A stretch of DNA of 64,000 nucleotides, from positions 1 through 64,000 of the forward strand of contig QCIP01000001.1 in assembly GCA_003216615.1 (NCBI GenBank). Direction: 5' to 3'. Positions 17,071 to 26,200 of the stretch are shown here, in pieces (position 1 is the first letter of the stretch; the number at the start of each line of letters is the position of its first letter). The stretch comes from Prochlorococcus sp. AG-402-M15. Its GTDB lineage: Bacteria > Cyanobacteriota > Cyanobacteriia > PCC-6307 > Cyanobiaceae. Made by a program: the position numbers and the translations under genes. The notes under the pieces are model-generated. The model searched no databases. It was not told the origin of the DNA and saw only the letters and a program-made list of their open reading frames with translations.

Positions 17071-17984
17071 TGCATTTAAAAAAATTTAAAAACTTATTTA
17101 TTTTTTTATTATTATTTACCCCATTGTCTCTTGGAATTATTTCTTGTTCTGGCAATAATAAATCAAGTTCTAAATTGAAAAACGAAATTAATTTAGATTT
17201 TATACCATCCATTACAGCTGTTGCAGCACTTGGTCAACTTTCTCCTTCGGGAGAGATCAGGCAATTGGCAGCTCCGATAAGTCAGTTCGGCTCGTCTCCT
17301 CGAATAGTTGAAATTTTAGTCAATGAAGGAGATTTTGTAAAAAAAGGTGACATACTCGCAATTTTTGAGAATAGAGAAAAGTTAATTGCTGATCTTGAGA
17401 GGAATAATGATCTAATCAATAACATTAACGATGAAATTACCTTAAAGAAAGATCAAATTAAAAGATATGAGTTGGCTTTGAGTAAAGATGCATATTCTTA
17501 CGTACAATTATCTCAGAGAAAAGATGAATTGTTAAAGTTGCAAAAACAAAAAATAAACTATATAGGAGATAAAAAAAATATTAAGATAGATCTCTTTAAT
17601 TCAAAACTAAGAAGCCCAATTGATGGATTTATCCTTGGGATAAATACGAGAGTTGGTGAGAGACCTAAAAATGAAGGGATATTGGATATTGGTTCTAATC
17701 AAAAAATGGAAGCTCTAATTGAGGTTTATGAATCTGATATAGATAGAGTCTTTATTTCCCAAAATGTTGAATTGAGCAGCGAGAATGGTGGCTTCAAAAA
17801 AATACTAAAGGGAAAGGTAATTAGGATAAGTCCTCAGGTAAAACAAAGAAAAGTTTTATCAACTGATCCAACAGGCGATGCTGATTCGCGTATTATCGAA
17901 GTACTCGTAAAATTAGATAAAAAATCTATAGAGATTGTGAAGAATTACGCAGGGATGAAAGTAATAGCAAAATTTATTCCTTAA
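17070..17984 (+). CDS. devB: DevB-like membrane fusion protein of an ABC exporter
   Basis: A 304-residue protein. The N-terminal hydrophobic segment ends in a lipobox-like LGIISC (Cys26), so it may be lipid-anchored rather than spanning. A HlyD/biotinyl-lipoyl hairpin follows (VEILVNEGDFVKKGDILAIF), then a coiled coil (about 100-160) and the second half-motif LRSPIDGFILGIN. This is the periplasmic adaptor of DevBCA exporters, which move glycolipids or other lipids across the envelope. Both ends overlap neighbours by TAATG junctions, implying coupled translation. Confidence 0.83.
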   Translation: MHLKKFKNLFIFLLLFTPLSLGIISCSGNNKSSSKLKNEINLDFIPSITAVAALGQLSPSGEIRQLAAPISQFGSSPRIVEILVNEGDFVKKGDILAIFENREKLIADLERNNDLINNINDEITLKKDQIKRYELALSKDAYSYVQLSQRKDELLKLQKQKINYIGDKKNIKIDLFNSKLRSPIDGFILGINTRVGERPKNEGILDIGSNQKMEALIEVYESDIDRVFISQNVELSSENGGFKKILKGKVIRISPQVKQRKVLSTDPTGDADSRIIEVLVKLDKKSIEIVKNYAGMKVIAKFIP

Positions 17985-19156
17985 TGAATTTTTCTCTTTT
18001 TAAATTTAGAAAAATTCCATTAGCCTGGTTATTACTTACTAGGCAACCATTAAGGTTGGTAGTTGCTATTGCAGGGATAAGTTTTGCAGGAATTTTGATG
18101 TTTATGCAATTAGGTTTTAGAGATGGTTTATTTGATACGAGCGTAACTATTCATAAACTTTTAGATGCTGATTTAGTTTTGATAAGTCCCAGGTCAAAAA
18201 GTTCTATAAGTATGAGTGGGTTCCCTAAAAGAAGGTTGATTCAGACTCTTGCAGTAGAAGATGTTGAAAAAACTGCCCCCGTCAATCTAAATTATTTACT
18301 TTGGAGAAATCCCGAAAATCTTAAAACTAGATCGATATTAGCATTAGGTTTTAATCCCTCCGATTCACTCCTTTTAGACGATGGATTTTCAAAGAAAGCT
18401 TATAAATTGAGAAATCCATCAAGAGTTCTTTTTGACAAACTTTCTAGACCTGAATTTGGACCAATTGAAGAATGGTTTTTATCGGATCAAAAAGTTGAAA
18501 CTGAAGTTGCGGGGAAAAGAGTAATTGTTGAAGGTCTTGTAGAGTTGGGACCATCTTTTGGTGCAGACGGTAATTTGATAACTAGCCGAGAAACATTTTT
18601 AAGACTTTTTCCTGCAAATCCTCCAGGAAGTATAGAGATTGGTTTAGTAAAGATTAAAAAAGGATCTGATCCTGAATTAATTTCAAGAATATTAAATAAC
18701 TCACTCCCCAATGATGTACGAGTTCTTACAAAAAATCAATTTATAGAATTTGAGAAGAATTATTGGAAAAATAGTACTGCAATAGGTTTTATATTTAGTT
18801 TGGGAGCTTTGATGGGTTTCGTTGTAGGGTGTGTGGTCGTTTATCAAATTCTTTATAGTGACGTTACAGACCACCTTCCAGAGTATGCCACCTTATTGGC
18901 AATGGGTTATAGACTTAAATCTCTTTTCTTTGTCGTAGCTAGAGAGGGGTTTTTGTTGGCATTGTTTGGTTATTTACCTGCTTATTTCTCTGGTCAAATA
19001 CTTTACTCAGTAATAAGAAGTTCTACTAAGCTCCCAATAATAATGGATGCAGATAAAACGATTCTAATTTTCGTATTAGTTTTAGTAATGTGTATGGGTT
19101 CCGCTGCTGTTGCGATGCGTAAATTAGTTGACGCTGATCCTGCAGAAATTTTTTAA
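17984..19156 (+). CDS. devC: DevC-like ABC exporter permease
   Basis: A 390-residue protein. It follows the FtsX/MacB-type permease layout: one N-terminal membrane helix (LRLVVAIAGISFAGILMFMQ), a large extracytoplasmic domain, then three C-terminal helices (about residues 265-290, 315-340 and 360-380). FGADGNLITSRETFLRLFP and NFIxF-type segments match cyanobacterial DevC. With DevB and the ATPase it forms a complete DevBCA exporter. The substrate cannot be read from sequence. Confidence 0.85.
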   Translation: MNFSLFKFRKIPLAWLLLTRQPLRLVVAIAGISFAGILMFMQLGFRDGLFDTSVTIHKLLDADLVLISPRSKSSISMSGFPKRRLIQTLAVEDVEKTAPVNLNYLLWRNPENLKTRSILALGFNPSDSLLLDDGFSKKAYKLRNPSRVLFDKLSRPEFGPIEEWFLSDQKVETEVAGKRVIVEGLVELGPSFGADGNLITSRETFLRLFPANPPGSIEIGLVKIKKGSDPELISRILNNSLPNDVRVLTKNQFIEFEKNYWKNSTAIGFIFSLGALMGFVVGCVVVYQILYSDVTDHLPEYATLLAMGYRLKSLFFVVAREGFLLALFGYLPAYFSGQILYSVIRSSTKLPIIMDADKTILIFVLVLVMCMGSAAVAMRKLVDADPAEIF

Positions 19157-19169
19157 CAATTAAATATAA

Positions 19170-19898
19170 ATGGATAAATCTAATAAATCAAAAAATAATG
19201 TTAAAAACTTTAAAACGGTCTCAATAAATAATTTGAGTCATTTTTATGGGAAAAATGAGAATAAAAAAAAAGTTCTTAATAACGTAAATTTAAATATTGA
19301 TAAAGGAGAGTTGGTTCTTTTAAAAGGTCCTTCTGGATGCGGTAAAACGACTCTTTTAACCTTAATTGGTGCCTTGAGAACCTGTCAAAGTGGTGATTTA
19401 ACTGTATTAAACAATCAATTAAATGGAGCATCAAGGAAAACGCGTCAGATTCTTAGAAGAAGTATTGGAATGATTTTTCAAGGTCACAATCTTCTGAGAT
19501 GTTTAACCGCGGAACAAAATGTTCAGATGGGAGCTGATTTAATAAAAGGTTTAACATATTTGCAAAGACGAGAAATAGCACGTAATTGGTTGTCAGCAGT
19601 TGGATTAGAAGAGCATCATAAAAAGTTGCCAAATGACTTATCTGGTGGGCAGAAACAGAGAGTGGCAATTGCTCGAGCTTTATCTGCTAACCCAAAACTT
19701 TTATTAGCTGATGAGCCCACTTCTGCCTTAGATAGTGTTACAGGAAGAGAAATAGTAACCCTTTTGAAAAAACTAGCAAAAGAGCAAAATTGCTCTGTAC
19801 TTATGGTGACTCATGATCCAAGAATTTCTGATATGGCTGATAGGATATTAAATATGGAAGATGGTAAAATATATAGTGCTCATAGTGAGCTAATATAA
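19170..19898 (+). CDS. devA: DevA-like ABC exporter ATPase
   Basis: A 242-residue ABC ATPase. Walker A is GPSGCGKTT (residues 53-61), the signature is LSGGQKQRVAIARAL, Walker B is LLADEPTSALD and the H-loop is VMVTHDPR. It is closest in style to the LolD/MacB/DevA subgroup, as expected from the FtsX-type permease directly upstream. It starts 13 bases after devC and is the last gene of the pcyA-devBCA run. Confidence 0.9.
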   Translation: MDKSNKSKNNVKNFKTVSINNLSHFYGKNENKKKVLNNVNLNIDKGELVLLKGPSGCGKTTLLTLIGALRTCQSGDLTVLNNQLNGASRKTRQILRRSIGMIFQGHNLLRCLTAEQNVQMGADLIKGLTYLQRREIARNWLSAVGLEEHHKKLPNDLSGGQKQRVAIARALSANPKLLLADEPTSALDSVTGREIVTLLKKLAKEQNCSVLMVTHDPRISDMADRILNMEDGKIYSAHSELI

Positions 19899-19916
19899 TT
19901 AAAAGTTAAGAATTTC

Positions 19917-20066
19917 ATGTCTAAGAGAAGGAATCTAAAAAAAGAAAAGCAGGAACGTAATCGAGCGTATGCTAGAAAATTCAAAAAAAGGAAATTAAGA
20001 ACTGATGGAAGACCTGATGGAGGGAACGTTACAGGTACAGCAAATAATGGCGGGGCAGCTGACTAG
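19917..20066 (+). CDS. 49-residue basic protein with a glycine-rich tail, unknown function
   Basis: ATG at 19917 to TAG at 20066. The N-terminal 30 residues are extremely basic (KRRNLKKEKQERNRAYARKF, then KKRKLRTDGR) and the tail is small-residue rich (GGNVTGTANNGGAAD). The base composition is less AT-rich than the surrounding spacer, which supports coding. The profile suggests RNA or ribosome binding, but this is inference. It starts 18 bases after devA. Confidence 0.6.
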   Translation: MSKRRNLKKEKQERNRAYARKFKKRKLRTDGRPDGGNVTGTANNGGAAD

Positions 20067-20127
20067 GTAATATCTTTTATTTTTTCTTTTAGGAGTTCAA
20101 TATATTATGCATATTTAAGGCTTGATT

Positions 20128-21039
20128 ATGAATGTAAGTATTGTTATACCGACTTACAATAGACTACCTATATTAGAGAAATGTCTCGTTGCGCTTGAGA
20201 ATCAAAAATTAAATGCAAATATCACTAATTATGAAGTAATAGTAGTTGATGATGGATCCACTGATGGAACAAGCTCTTGGATAAATAAAAATAAAGCTAA
20301 TCTCCCACACGTAATTCTATTTCAACAAGAACATGGAGGCCCTGCAATGGGAAGAAATCTTGGGGTAATTAAATCAAAATATGAAATTATTATATTCATT
20401 GATAGTGATCTTATAGTTTTAGATAATTTTATAAATTGCCACGTAGAAAAATTGCTTGTCTCTTGGAGAAAAAATGATAAAAAATGTTTTACCTATGGTT
20501 CGGTGGTCAATACATCTAATTTTCTAAATCCTCAGAGTGAAAAACATAAAATTATGGATACTTCTTTTGCTTACTTCGCTACTGGGAATGTTGCGATATC
20601 AAAAGAATTGATTTTAAGCGTCGGTTTATTTGATACTTCTTTTAGTCTTTACGGCTGGGAGGATTTAGAACTTGGAGAAAGATTAAAAAAAATTGGGACA
20701 AAATTAATTAAATGTCCAAATGCAGTAGGTTTTCATTGGCATCCACAATTTAATTGCGAACAAATAGGATCATTAATAGCCCAAGAAAAAGAAAGGGCAA
20801 AAATGGCTTTAGTTTTTTATAAGAAACATCCAAATTTAAGGGTTAGATTTATGATTCAATTAACTCCTCTTCACAATTTACTTTGGCAAATTCTTTGCTT
20901 GGGAGGACTAATAAGTGTTGATAGAATCCTTCCTCTATTAAAATTTCTAGTAAATATAAGAAGAAATAGACTTGCACTTGAGATACTTAGGATCCCTCTT
21001 AATATGATTTACATTAAACAGTTAACCAAATCAAGATAA
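20128..21039 (+). CDS. Family 2 glycosyltransferase
   Basis: A 303-residue protein from the ATG at 20128 (an in-frame TTG at 20122 adds two residues). It shows a GT-A fold signature: VSIVIPTYNRLPILEKCLVA at the N-terminus, VVDDGSTDGT (nucleotide-sugar binding), the metal-binding DSD at 92-94, and the late acidic motif WEDLELGERL. The C-terminal hundred residues include amphipathic or hydrophobic segments (LHNLLWQILCLGGLISV) that may touch the membrane. It probably adds a sugar to a lipid or surface glycan. Neighbours give no substrate. Confidence 0.85.
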   Translation: MNVSIVIPTYNRLPILEKCLVALENQKLNANITNYEVIVVDDGSTDGTSSWINKNKANLPHVILFQQEHGGPAMGRNLGVIKSKYEIIIFIDSDLIVLDNFINCHVEKLLVSWRKNDKKCFTYGSVVNTSNFLNPQSEKHKIMDTSFAYFATGNVAISKELILSVGLFDTSFSLYGWEDLELGERLKKIGTKLIKCPNAVGFHWHPQFNCEQIGSLIAQEKERAKMALVFYKKHPNLRVRFMIQLTPLHNLLWQILCLGGLISVDRILPLLKFLVNIRRNRLALEILRIPLNMIYIKQLTKSR

Positions 21040-21092
21040 AAAACTTTTAGAAATACACATCACTTGCTAGAATTGTTGAAATTAAATCCACA

Positions 21093-21156
21093 CATCTGAC
21101 AGTTTCGGGTGATTTTTTAATATAAATTCCCCGTCAGATGGAGGCTAACCCGAAAC
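21093..21156 (+). ncRNA. Structured rpsB leader: perfect H-type pseudoknot (putative S2 autoregulatory element)
   Basis: Two perfectly complementary arm pairs are interleaved as A-B-A'-B'. A is CATCTGAC (21093-21100) with A' GTCAGATG (21133-21140). B is GTTTCGGGT (21102-21110) with B' ACCCGAAAC (21148-21156). This is an H-type pseudoknot with stems of 8 and 9 base pairs, ending 13 bases before the rpsB ATG at 21170. The leader is far richer in GC than the other spacers. A GGAGG at 21140-21144 sits between A' and B'. An alternative pairing of CGGG (21106-21109) with CCCG (21130-21133) could compete. Control by ribosomal protein S2 is inferred from position and from analogy with other ribosomal-protein leaders. 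Confidence 0.7.
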
Positions 21157-21169
21157 CCCTGGTTAAATT

Positions 21170-21874
21170 ATGGCTGTTGTATCACTATCTGAAATGATGG
21201 AAGCTGGTGCTCATTTTGGGCATCAAACTAGACGTTGGAATCCCAAGATGTCAAAGTATATATATTGCGCAAGAAATGGCGTTCATATTATTGATCTTGT
21301 AAAAACAGCATTGTGTATGAACAATGCTTATAAATGGACGAGAAACGCGGCAAAAAGTGGTAAACGTTTCCTATTCGTCGGTACAAAAAAACAAGCCTCA
21401 GATGTAGTAGCTCAGGAAGCTACTAGATGCGGAGCTGCTTATGTAAATCAAAGATGGCTTGGAGGTATGTTGACTAATTGGACAACAATGAAAGCTAGGA
21501 TTGAAAGATTAAAGGATCTAGAAAGAATGGAAAGTAGTGGTTCAATAGCAATGAGGCCTAAAAAAGAAGCTGCAGTTTTAAGGAGAGAACTTGAAAGATT
21601 ACAAAAATATTTAGGCGGACTTAAAGGCATGAGGAGATTACCAGACGTAGTTGTTTTGGTTGATCAGAGAAGAGAATCTAATGCAGTACTAGAAGCTAGG
21701 AAATTGGATATCTCATTAGTGTCAATGTTGGATACAAACTGTGATCCGGATTTGTGCGAGGTTCCAATTCCATGTAACGATGATGCCGTTAGATCTGTGC
21801 AACTTATTTTAGGAAGACTTGCAGATGCTATAAATGAGGGCAGAAAGGGTTCTAATGCCGAAAGAAAAAATTAA
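21170..21874 (+). CDS. rpsB: 30S ribosomal protein S2
   Basis: A 234-residue protein, complete. Landmarks are [19 protein letters not shown] near the start, [36 protein letters not shown] and [13 protein letters not shown]. It helps bridge the head and body of the small ribosomal subunit. It is followed 43 bases later by tsf, the standard bacterial rpsB-tsf pair. The structured leader upstream is the likely control point. Confidence 0.97.
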   Translation: MAVVSLSEMMEAGAHFGHQTRRWNPKMSKYIYCARNGVHIIDLVKTALCMNNAYKWTRNAAKSGKRFLFVGTKKQASDVVAQEATRCGAAYVNQRWLGGMLTNWTTMKARIERLKDLERMESSGSIAMRPKKEAAVLRRELERLQKYLGGLKGMRRLPDVVVLVDQRRESNAVLEARKLDISLVSMLDTNCDPDLCEVPIPCNDDAVRSVQLILGRLADAINEGRKGSNAERKN

Positions 21875-21917
21875 ATTCCAATTTAAAACTTACTAATTAC
21901 TATTTTTATTACTTCAA

Positions 21918-22574
21918 ATGGGAAACATTACAGCAAAACTTGTAAAAGATCTTAGAGACAAGACTGGCGCAGGAATGATGGATTGCAAAAAAGCACTTAA
22001 CGAAACTGACGGAAATGTTGATAAAGCTTTGGAATGGTTAAGAAAAAAAGGGATAGCTAGTGCAGAAAAGAAATCGGGAAGAGTTGCGGCTGAAGGTTCA
22101 ATTGGTAGTTATATTCATACTGGATCAAGAGTGGGAGTTCTATTAGAGTTAAATTGTGAAACTGATTTCGTTGCTAGAGGTGATATTTTTCAATCTCTGT
22201 TAAAGGACGTCTCAATGCAAGTAGCAGCCTGCCCAAATGTTGAGTATGTCTCAATTGATGAAATACCAGAAAATGTTGTGAAAAAAGAAAAACAGATTGA
22301 AATGGGTAGGGATGATTTATCTGGAAAACCAGAACAAATTAAAGAAAAAATAGTTGAAGGTAGAATAGCGAAAAGACTTAATGAGATGGTTTTGCTTTCA
22401 CAACCTTATATTAAAGATAGTTCTCTAACTGTTGAGGATCTCGTTAAACAAGCAGCTGCAAAAATTGGGGAAAATATCAAAGTAAGACGCTTTACAAGAT
22501 ATACTTTGGGTGAAGGTATCGAAAAAAATCAGATGGACTTCGCTGAAGAGGTTGCATCAATGCAATCAAATTAG
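21918..22574 (+). CDS. tsf: Elongation factor Ts
   Basis: A 218-residue protein. The N-terminal UBA-like domain contains [20 protein letters not shown], and the nucleotide-exchange core has [13 protein letters not shown]. The length is that of short cyanobacterial/chloroplast-type EF-Ts (one core subdomain). It recharges EF-Tu by promoting GDP release. It is transcribed with rpsB. Confidence 0.96.
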   Translation: MGNITAKLVKDLRDKTGAGMMDCKKALNETDGNVDKALEWLRKKGIASAEKKSGRVAAEGSIGSYIHTGSRVGVLLELNCETDFVARGDIFQSLLKDVSMQVAACPNVEYVSIDEIPENVVKKEKQIEMGRDDLSGKPEQIKEKIVEGRIAKRLNEMVLLSQPYIKDSSLTVEDLVKQAAAKIGENIKVRRFTRYTLGEGIEKNQMDFAEEVASMQSN

Positions 22575-22578
22575 TCAA

Positions 22579-23664
22579 TTGAATGATTTGAATAATTTCA
22601 ATAATTACATAGATATAGATAAAATTAATTCTCAATTAGAGAGAGCAGACATACAAAAAAGAATTTTAATTAAAAAAATCTATAGGGGATATGAACTTTA
22701 CCTTAATCTCGTAAGAGAGATACTTTATATCTCTGTAGAAAAAGGGCTTAACGAAATATATAGTTATACAAAATTTAATGAAAATTCATTAAATGAAAAT
22801 CAATTTCGTTGCCTCTTTGAAAAAAAAATAAGTAAACTCGTTTATACGAACTTGCCCTTATTAACAGTAGAACAATTAAAAATAAATGAAATTGAAAAAA
22901 ATATAAACAAGGAAACTGATTTTAATAGTTTAGATAGTTACCCAAAAACAAAGGATTACCAAAAAGAAAAATTTCAATATGAATATGATTTTCAATTAGA
23001 AGAACCAATTCAGTTTAAGGTAAATAATGATATTTCAAATACTTCTGAATATTATCAAGTTGAAAATCATGAGAAATTAGTATCACTTGATCTAGATAAT
23101 AATGACCATAATTATTATTTATATAATAAAAATATTATTGAAAATATAGGTGTTGAAAAACAATTTATTTCCTCTCTACTTGAATTAATAGAGGAAGTTA
23201 AGGTTGAAAAACCAATACATTCAGTAAAAGACAATATAAATCAAATGGATATTTTCCCTATACATCAGAGTCTTAAAACTTTTGATTTAATAGATAATTC
23301 ATTGGAAAATTTACTAGTGAATCTCTCATATAAGATTAACCAAGAATTGTTTAAGGCAAATCTAATAAAAAAGATTATATCTAAAGATTCCTTTAAGTAC
23401 TTAGTAGGCAAAAAATTGCTAACAAATCATCCATATCCTTTTGTTATTAATTTTGTAGTCAATATAAATAAGTCAAAATCAGAAGGTGATAATATTCCAT
23501 GTATTATTTTCTTTAATATATCTACTATCGAGTTGGAGTTTAAAAATTTAAACCTTTCTAATAAAAGGAATAAAATTAATGAGCTAAAAAATCAATTTCA
23601 GCGTTTGATTAAAAAAGAGACATACTGGAGGCAAAAAGAAATAACTTTGAATAAAATACGTTGA
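22579..23664 (+). CDS. Asn/Lys/Ile-rich protein of unknown function between tsf and recG
   Basis: About 361 residues if translation begins at the TTG at 22579, four bases after the tsf stop; an upstream ATG at 22510 inside tsf is less likely. The protein is rich in Asn, Ile, Lys and Glu. Its middle (about 120-240) is low in complexity and probably disordered. The N-terminal hundred residues are helical (RADIQKRILIKKIYRGYELY). The C-terminal 120 look folded, with alternating strands (HPYPFVINFVVNIN...IPCIIFFNIS). No catalytic motif is visible. It lies in a run with rpsB-tsf and recG. Confidence 0.7.
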   Translation: MNDLNNFNNYIDIDKINSQLERADIQKRILIKKIYRGYELYLNLVREILYISVEKGLNEIYSYTKFNENSLNENQFRCLFEKKISKLVYTNLPLLTVEQLKINEIEKNINKETDFNSLDSYPKTKDYQKEKFQYEYDFQLEEPIQFKVNNDISNTSEYYQVENHEKLVSLDLDNNDHNYYLYNKNIIENIGVEKQFISSLLELIEEVKVEKPIHSVKDNINQMDIFPIHQSLKTFDLIDNSLENLLVNLSYKINQELFKANLIKKIISKDSFKYLVGKKLLTNHPYPFVINFVVNINKSKSEGDNIPCIIFFNISTIELEFKNLNLSNKRNKINELKNQFQRLIKKETYWRQKEITLNKIR

Positions 23665-23686
23665 AAAAGTAACTCTTTTTCCGGAT

Positions 23687-26143
23687 GTGAATAGTAGTTG
23701 GAATAATAATAAACTAATTAAAGATTGGATAAGACCTCTTCAGAAGTCTCTAACTATTGAAACGGAAAACAAATATATTAATACTCAAGGAAGAAAAAAA
23801 TATTTTAGTGATTATTTGCACGATTCATTAACAAGTTTTGGCAATCTAAATCTCTCAGAAGAATATTTAAGGATATTTAATGAGTTTTCAAAAAAATATT
23901 ATCAATATAATAAATTAGATCTTAATCAAAGAAAAAGGTTAATTATAGATACAAGAAAAAGTCTTTATAAACTTGGTAAAACTTTAGAAATAGAAAGTTC
24001 AAATAATATCTCTAATACATCTATTTTGAATCAAACTGATTCAAGTTTGTCTCTTGATTCAGATATTTCATTAATAAAAAATGTTGGCAAAGTTTATAAA
24101 AATAAGCTTAATGAATTAGGTATTTTTCATATTAAAGATCTTATTCATTATTTCCCCAGAACATATTTAGATTATACCAATAGAGATAAGATAATGAATT
24201 TAAAACCAGATAATTTATATACTTGTATCGCAAATATTAAAAGATTTTACATACATAAAAGTTCAAAGAATAGTAATTTATCAATAATGAACTTTGTGGT
24301 TTCTGATGAAACGTCCTCTATAAAGGTTACAAAATTTTTCTTAGGAAGGAGATTTAGATCTTATTCCTTCTTTGCCTCTCAAAAATCTTTGTATACTCCT
24401 GGAACTAAATTAGCAATTTCAGGTAAGGTTAAATTGACAGAATATGGTAAAAGCTTTGTAGATCCGCAGATTGAAATTCTTAAAGATAATAAGGATAACT
24501 TTAATTTCTCTGGAAAAATATTACCCTTGTATTCATTAGCTGAAGCGTTATCAAATATGAGATTTATTAAACTCATGAAAAAGGTACTAGTTTATGCAAA
24601 GCAATATCCAGAAATTTTAAACCAAGAGCAACTTGATTCATTATCTTTATTATCTAAGGGAGAGTCTTTGATTAATATTCATTTACCACCAACTCAAAAG
24701 GCACTTATTGAGTCAAAAAAACGTTTGGTTTTTGATGAGTTGTTCCTATTGCAAATAAAATTTCTACTTAGAAAAAGAAAGAATAATAAAAATGTAATTA
24801 CCAAAAAATTCCCTCAAAAGAAATCTTTACTAAAAGAATTTTTAAATACTTTTCCTTTTGAATTAACAAAATCTCAAGTCAATGTTTTAGATGAAATTAA
24901 GAAAGATTTATCTAATTCCGCACCAATGTCGAGATTGCTTCAGGGAGATGTGGGAAGCGGTAAAACTATTATTGCAGTAGCGTCTCTCTTAATTGTCATT
25001 GAAAAAAACCTGCAAGGTGCTTTTATGGTCCCAACTGAAGTATTAGCAGAACAACACTATAAAAATTTATTAAAATATTTGAATCCACTTTTAGTCTCTG
25101 TTGAACTTCTTACTGGGAATACTCCTCAAAAAAAGAGAAAAGAAATTCTCTCGAATCTGAACAATGGATTAGTTGATATCCTAGTAGGTACTCATGCATT
25201 ATTTGAAGATAAAGTCATTTTTAATTCATTAGGGATGGTAGTAATTGATGAACAACATAGGTTTGGAGTTACTCAAAGAAATAGATTACTTAATAAAGGA
25301 GATAATACTAACTTGTTATCAATGACAGCAACACCAATTCCAAGAACTCTTGCGCTTTCCATTTATGGTGATTTAGATGTTAGTCAAATTACAGAACTTC
25401 CTCCTGGAAGAGTTCCTATAACTACAAAAATAATTTCAGAAGATGATTTAACTAACTTGTTTAAGATTGTTGAAGATGAGATCACTAAGGGAAGGCAAGC
25501 TTATGTGATTTTGCCACTTATAGAAGATTCCGAAAAAATGAATTTAAGTTCTGCAAAAAAAACATTCAAACATTTATCAGAAGAGGTGTTTTTTAATAAA
25601 AAAGTTGGATTATTACATGGCAAATTAAATTCACAAGAAAAGAATGAAGTGATTAATTCTTTTGTGAAAAATGAAATTAATATATTGGTTTCAACTACTG
25701 TTATTGAGGTTGGAATTGATGTGCCTAATGCCACAATTATGATTATTTATAATTCGGAAAGATTTGGATTGTCTCAGTTACATCAATTAAGGGGGAGAGT
25801 TGGTAGGGGATCAACTAAATCTTTTTGTTATTTGGTTACCTCTGATAAAAATGGATTAGAAAATAAGCGACTATGTGTTTTGCAAAAATCTAATGATGGC
25901 TTTTATATTGCCGAAAAAGACTTAGAGCTTAGAGGCCCAGGCCAGATTTTAGGATATAGACAATCTGGATTGCCTGATTTTGTACTAGATAATTTACCCA
26001 ACAATAAATTTCTAATTGAAAAGGCTCGTGAAGAGGCTATTAAGATTGTTAGTGATGATCCTGATTTAAAAGAAAATATTGTTTTAAGGAATATACTTAT
26101 TGATAATTCTGATAATAAATTCATTCATGATTTCTTAAATTGA
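23687..26143 (+). CDS. recG: ATP-dependent DNA helicase RecG
   Basis: An 818-residue protein beginning at GTG. An N-terminal extension of about 130 residues precedes the wedge/OB domain (GKVYKNKLNELGIFHIKDLI, YFPRTYLDY). The helicase motor has Walker A GDVGSGKT at 420-427, DEQHRFG from residue 521, TATPIPRTLA, and the C-terminal TRG-type motif with ERFGLSQLHQLRGRVGRG. It remodels stalled replication forks and Holliday junctions. The length is usual for cyanobacterial RecG, which carries the N-terminal extension. Confidence 0.95.
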   Translation: MNSSWNNNKLIKDWIRPLQKSLTIETENKYINTQGRKKYFSDYLHDSLTSFGNLNLSEEYLRIFNEFSKKYYQYNKLDLNQRKRLIIDTRKSLYKLGKTLEIESSNNISNTSILNQTDSSLSLDSDISLIKNVGKVYKNKLNELGIFHIKDLIHYFPRTYLDYTNRDKIMNLKPDNLYTCIANIKRFYIHKSSKNSNLSIMNFVVSDETSSIKVTKFFLGRRFRSYSFFASQKSLYTPGTKLAISGKVKLTEYGKSFVDPQIEILKDNKDNFNFSGKILPLYSLAEALSNMRFIKLMKKVLVYAKQYPEILNQEQLDSLSLLSKGESLINIHLPPTQKALIESKKRLVFDELFLLQIKFLLRKRKNNKNVITKKFPQKKSLLKEFLNTFPFELTKSQVNVLDEIKKDLSNSAPMSRLLQGDVGSGKTIIAVASLLIVIEKNLQGAFMVPTEVLAEQHYKNLLKYLNPLLVSVELLTGNTPQKKRKEILSNLNNGLVDILVGTHALFEDKVIFNSLGMVVIDEQHRFGVTQRNRLLNKGDNTNLLSMTATPIPRTLALSIYGDLDVSQITELPPGRVPITTKIISEDDLTNLFKIVEDEITKGRQAYVILPLIEDSEKMNLSSAKKTFKHLSEEVFFNKKVGLLHGKLNSQEKNEVINSFVKNEINILVSTTVIEVGIDVPNATIMIIYNSERFGLSQLHQLRGRVGRGSTKSFCYLVTSDKNGLENKRLCVLQKSNDGFYIAEKDLELRGPGQILGYRQSGLPDFVLDNLPNNKFLIEKAREEAIKIVSDDPDLKENIVLRNILIDNSDNKFIHDFLN

Positions 26144-26200
26144 AAACTATCATTGTAATTTTTGATATATATGCCACTATAAATCAATTGCAAATTTCAA

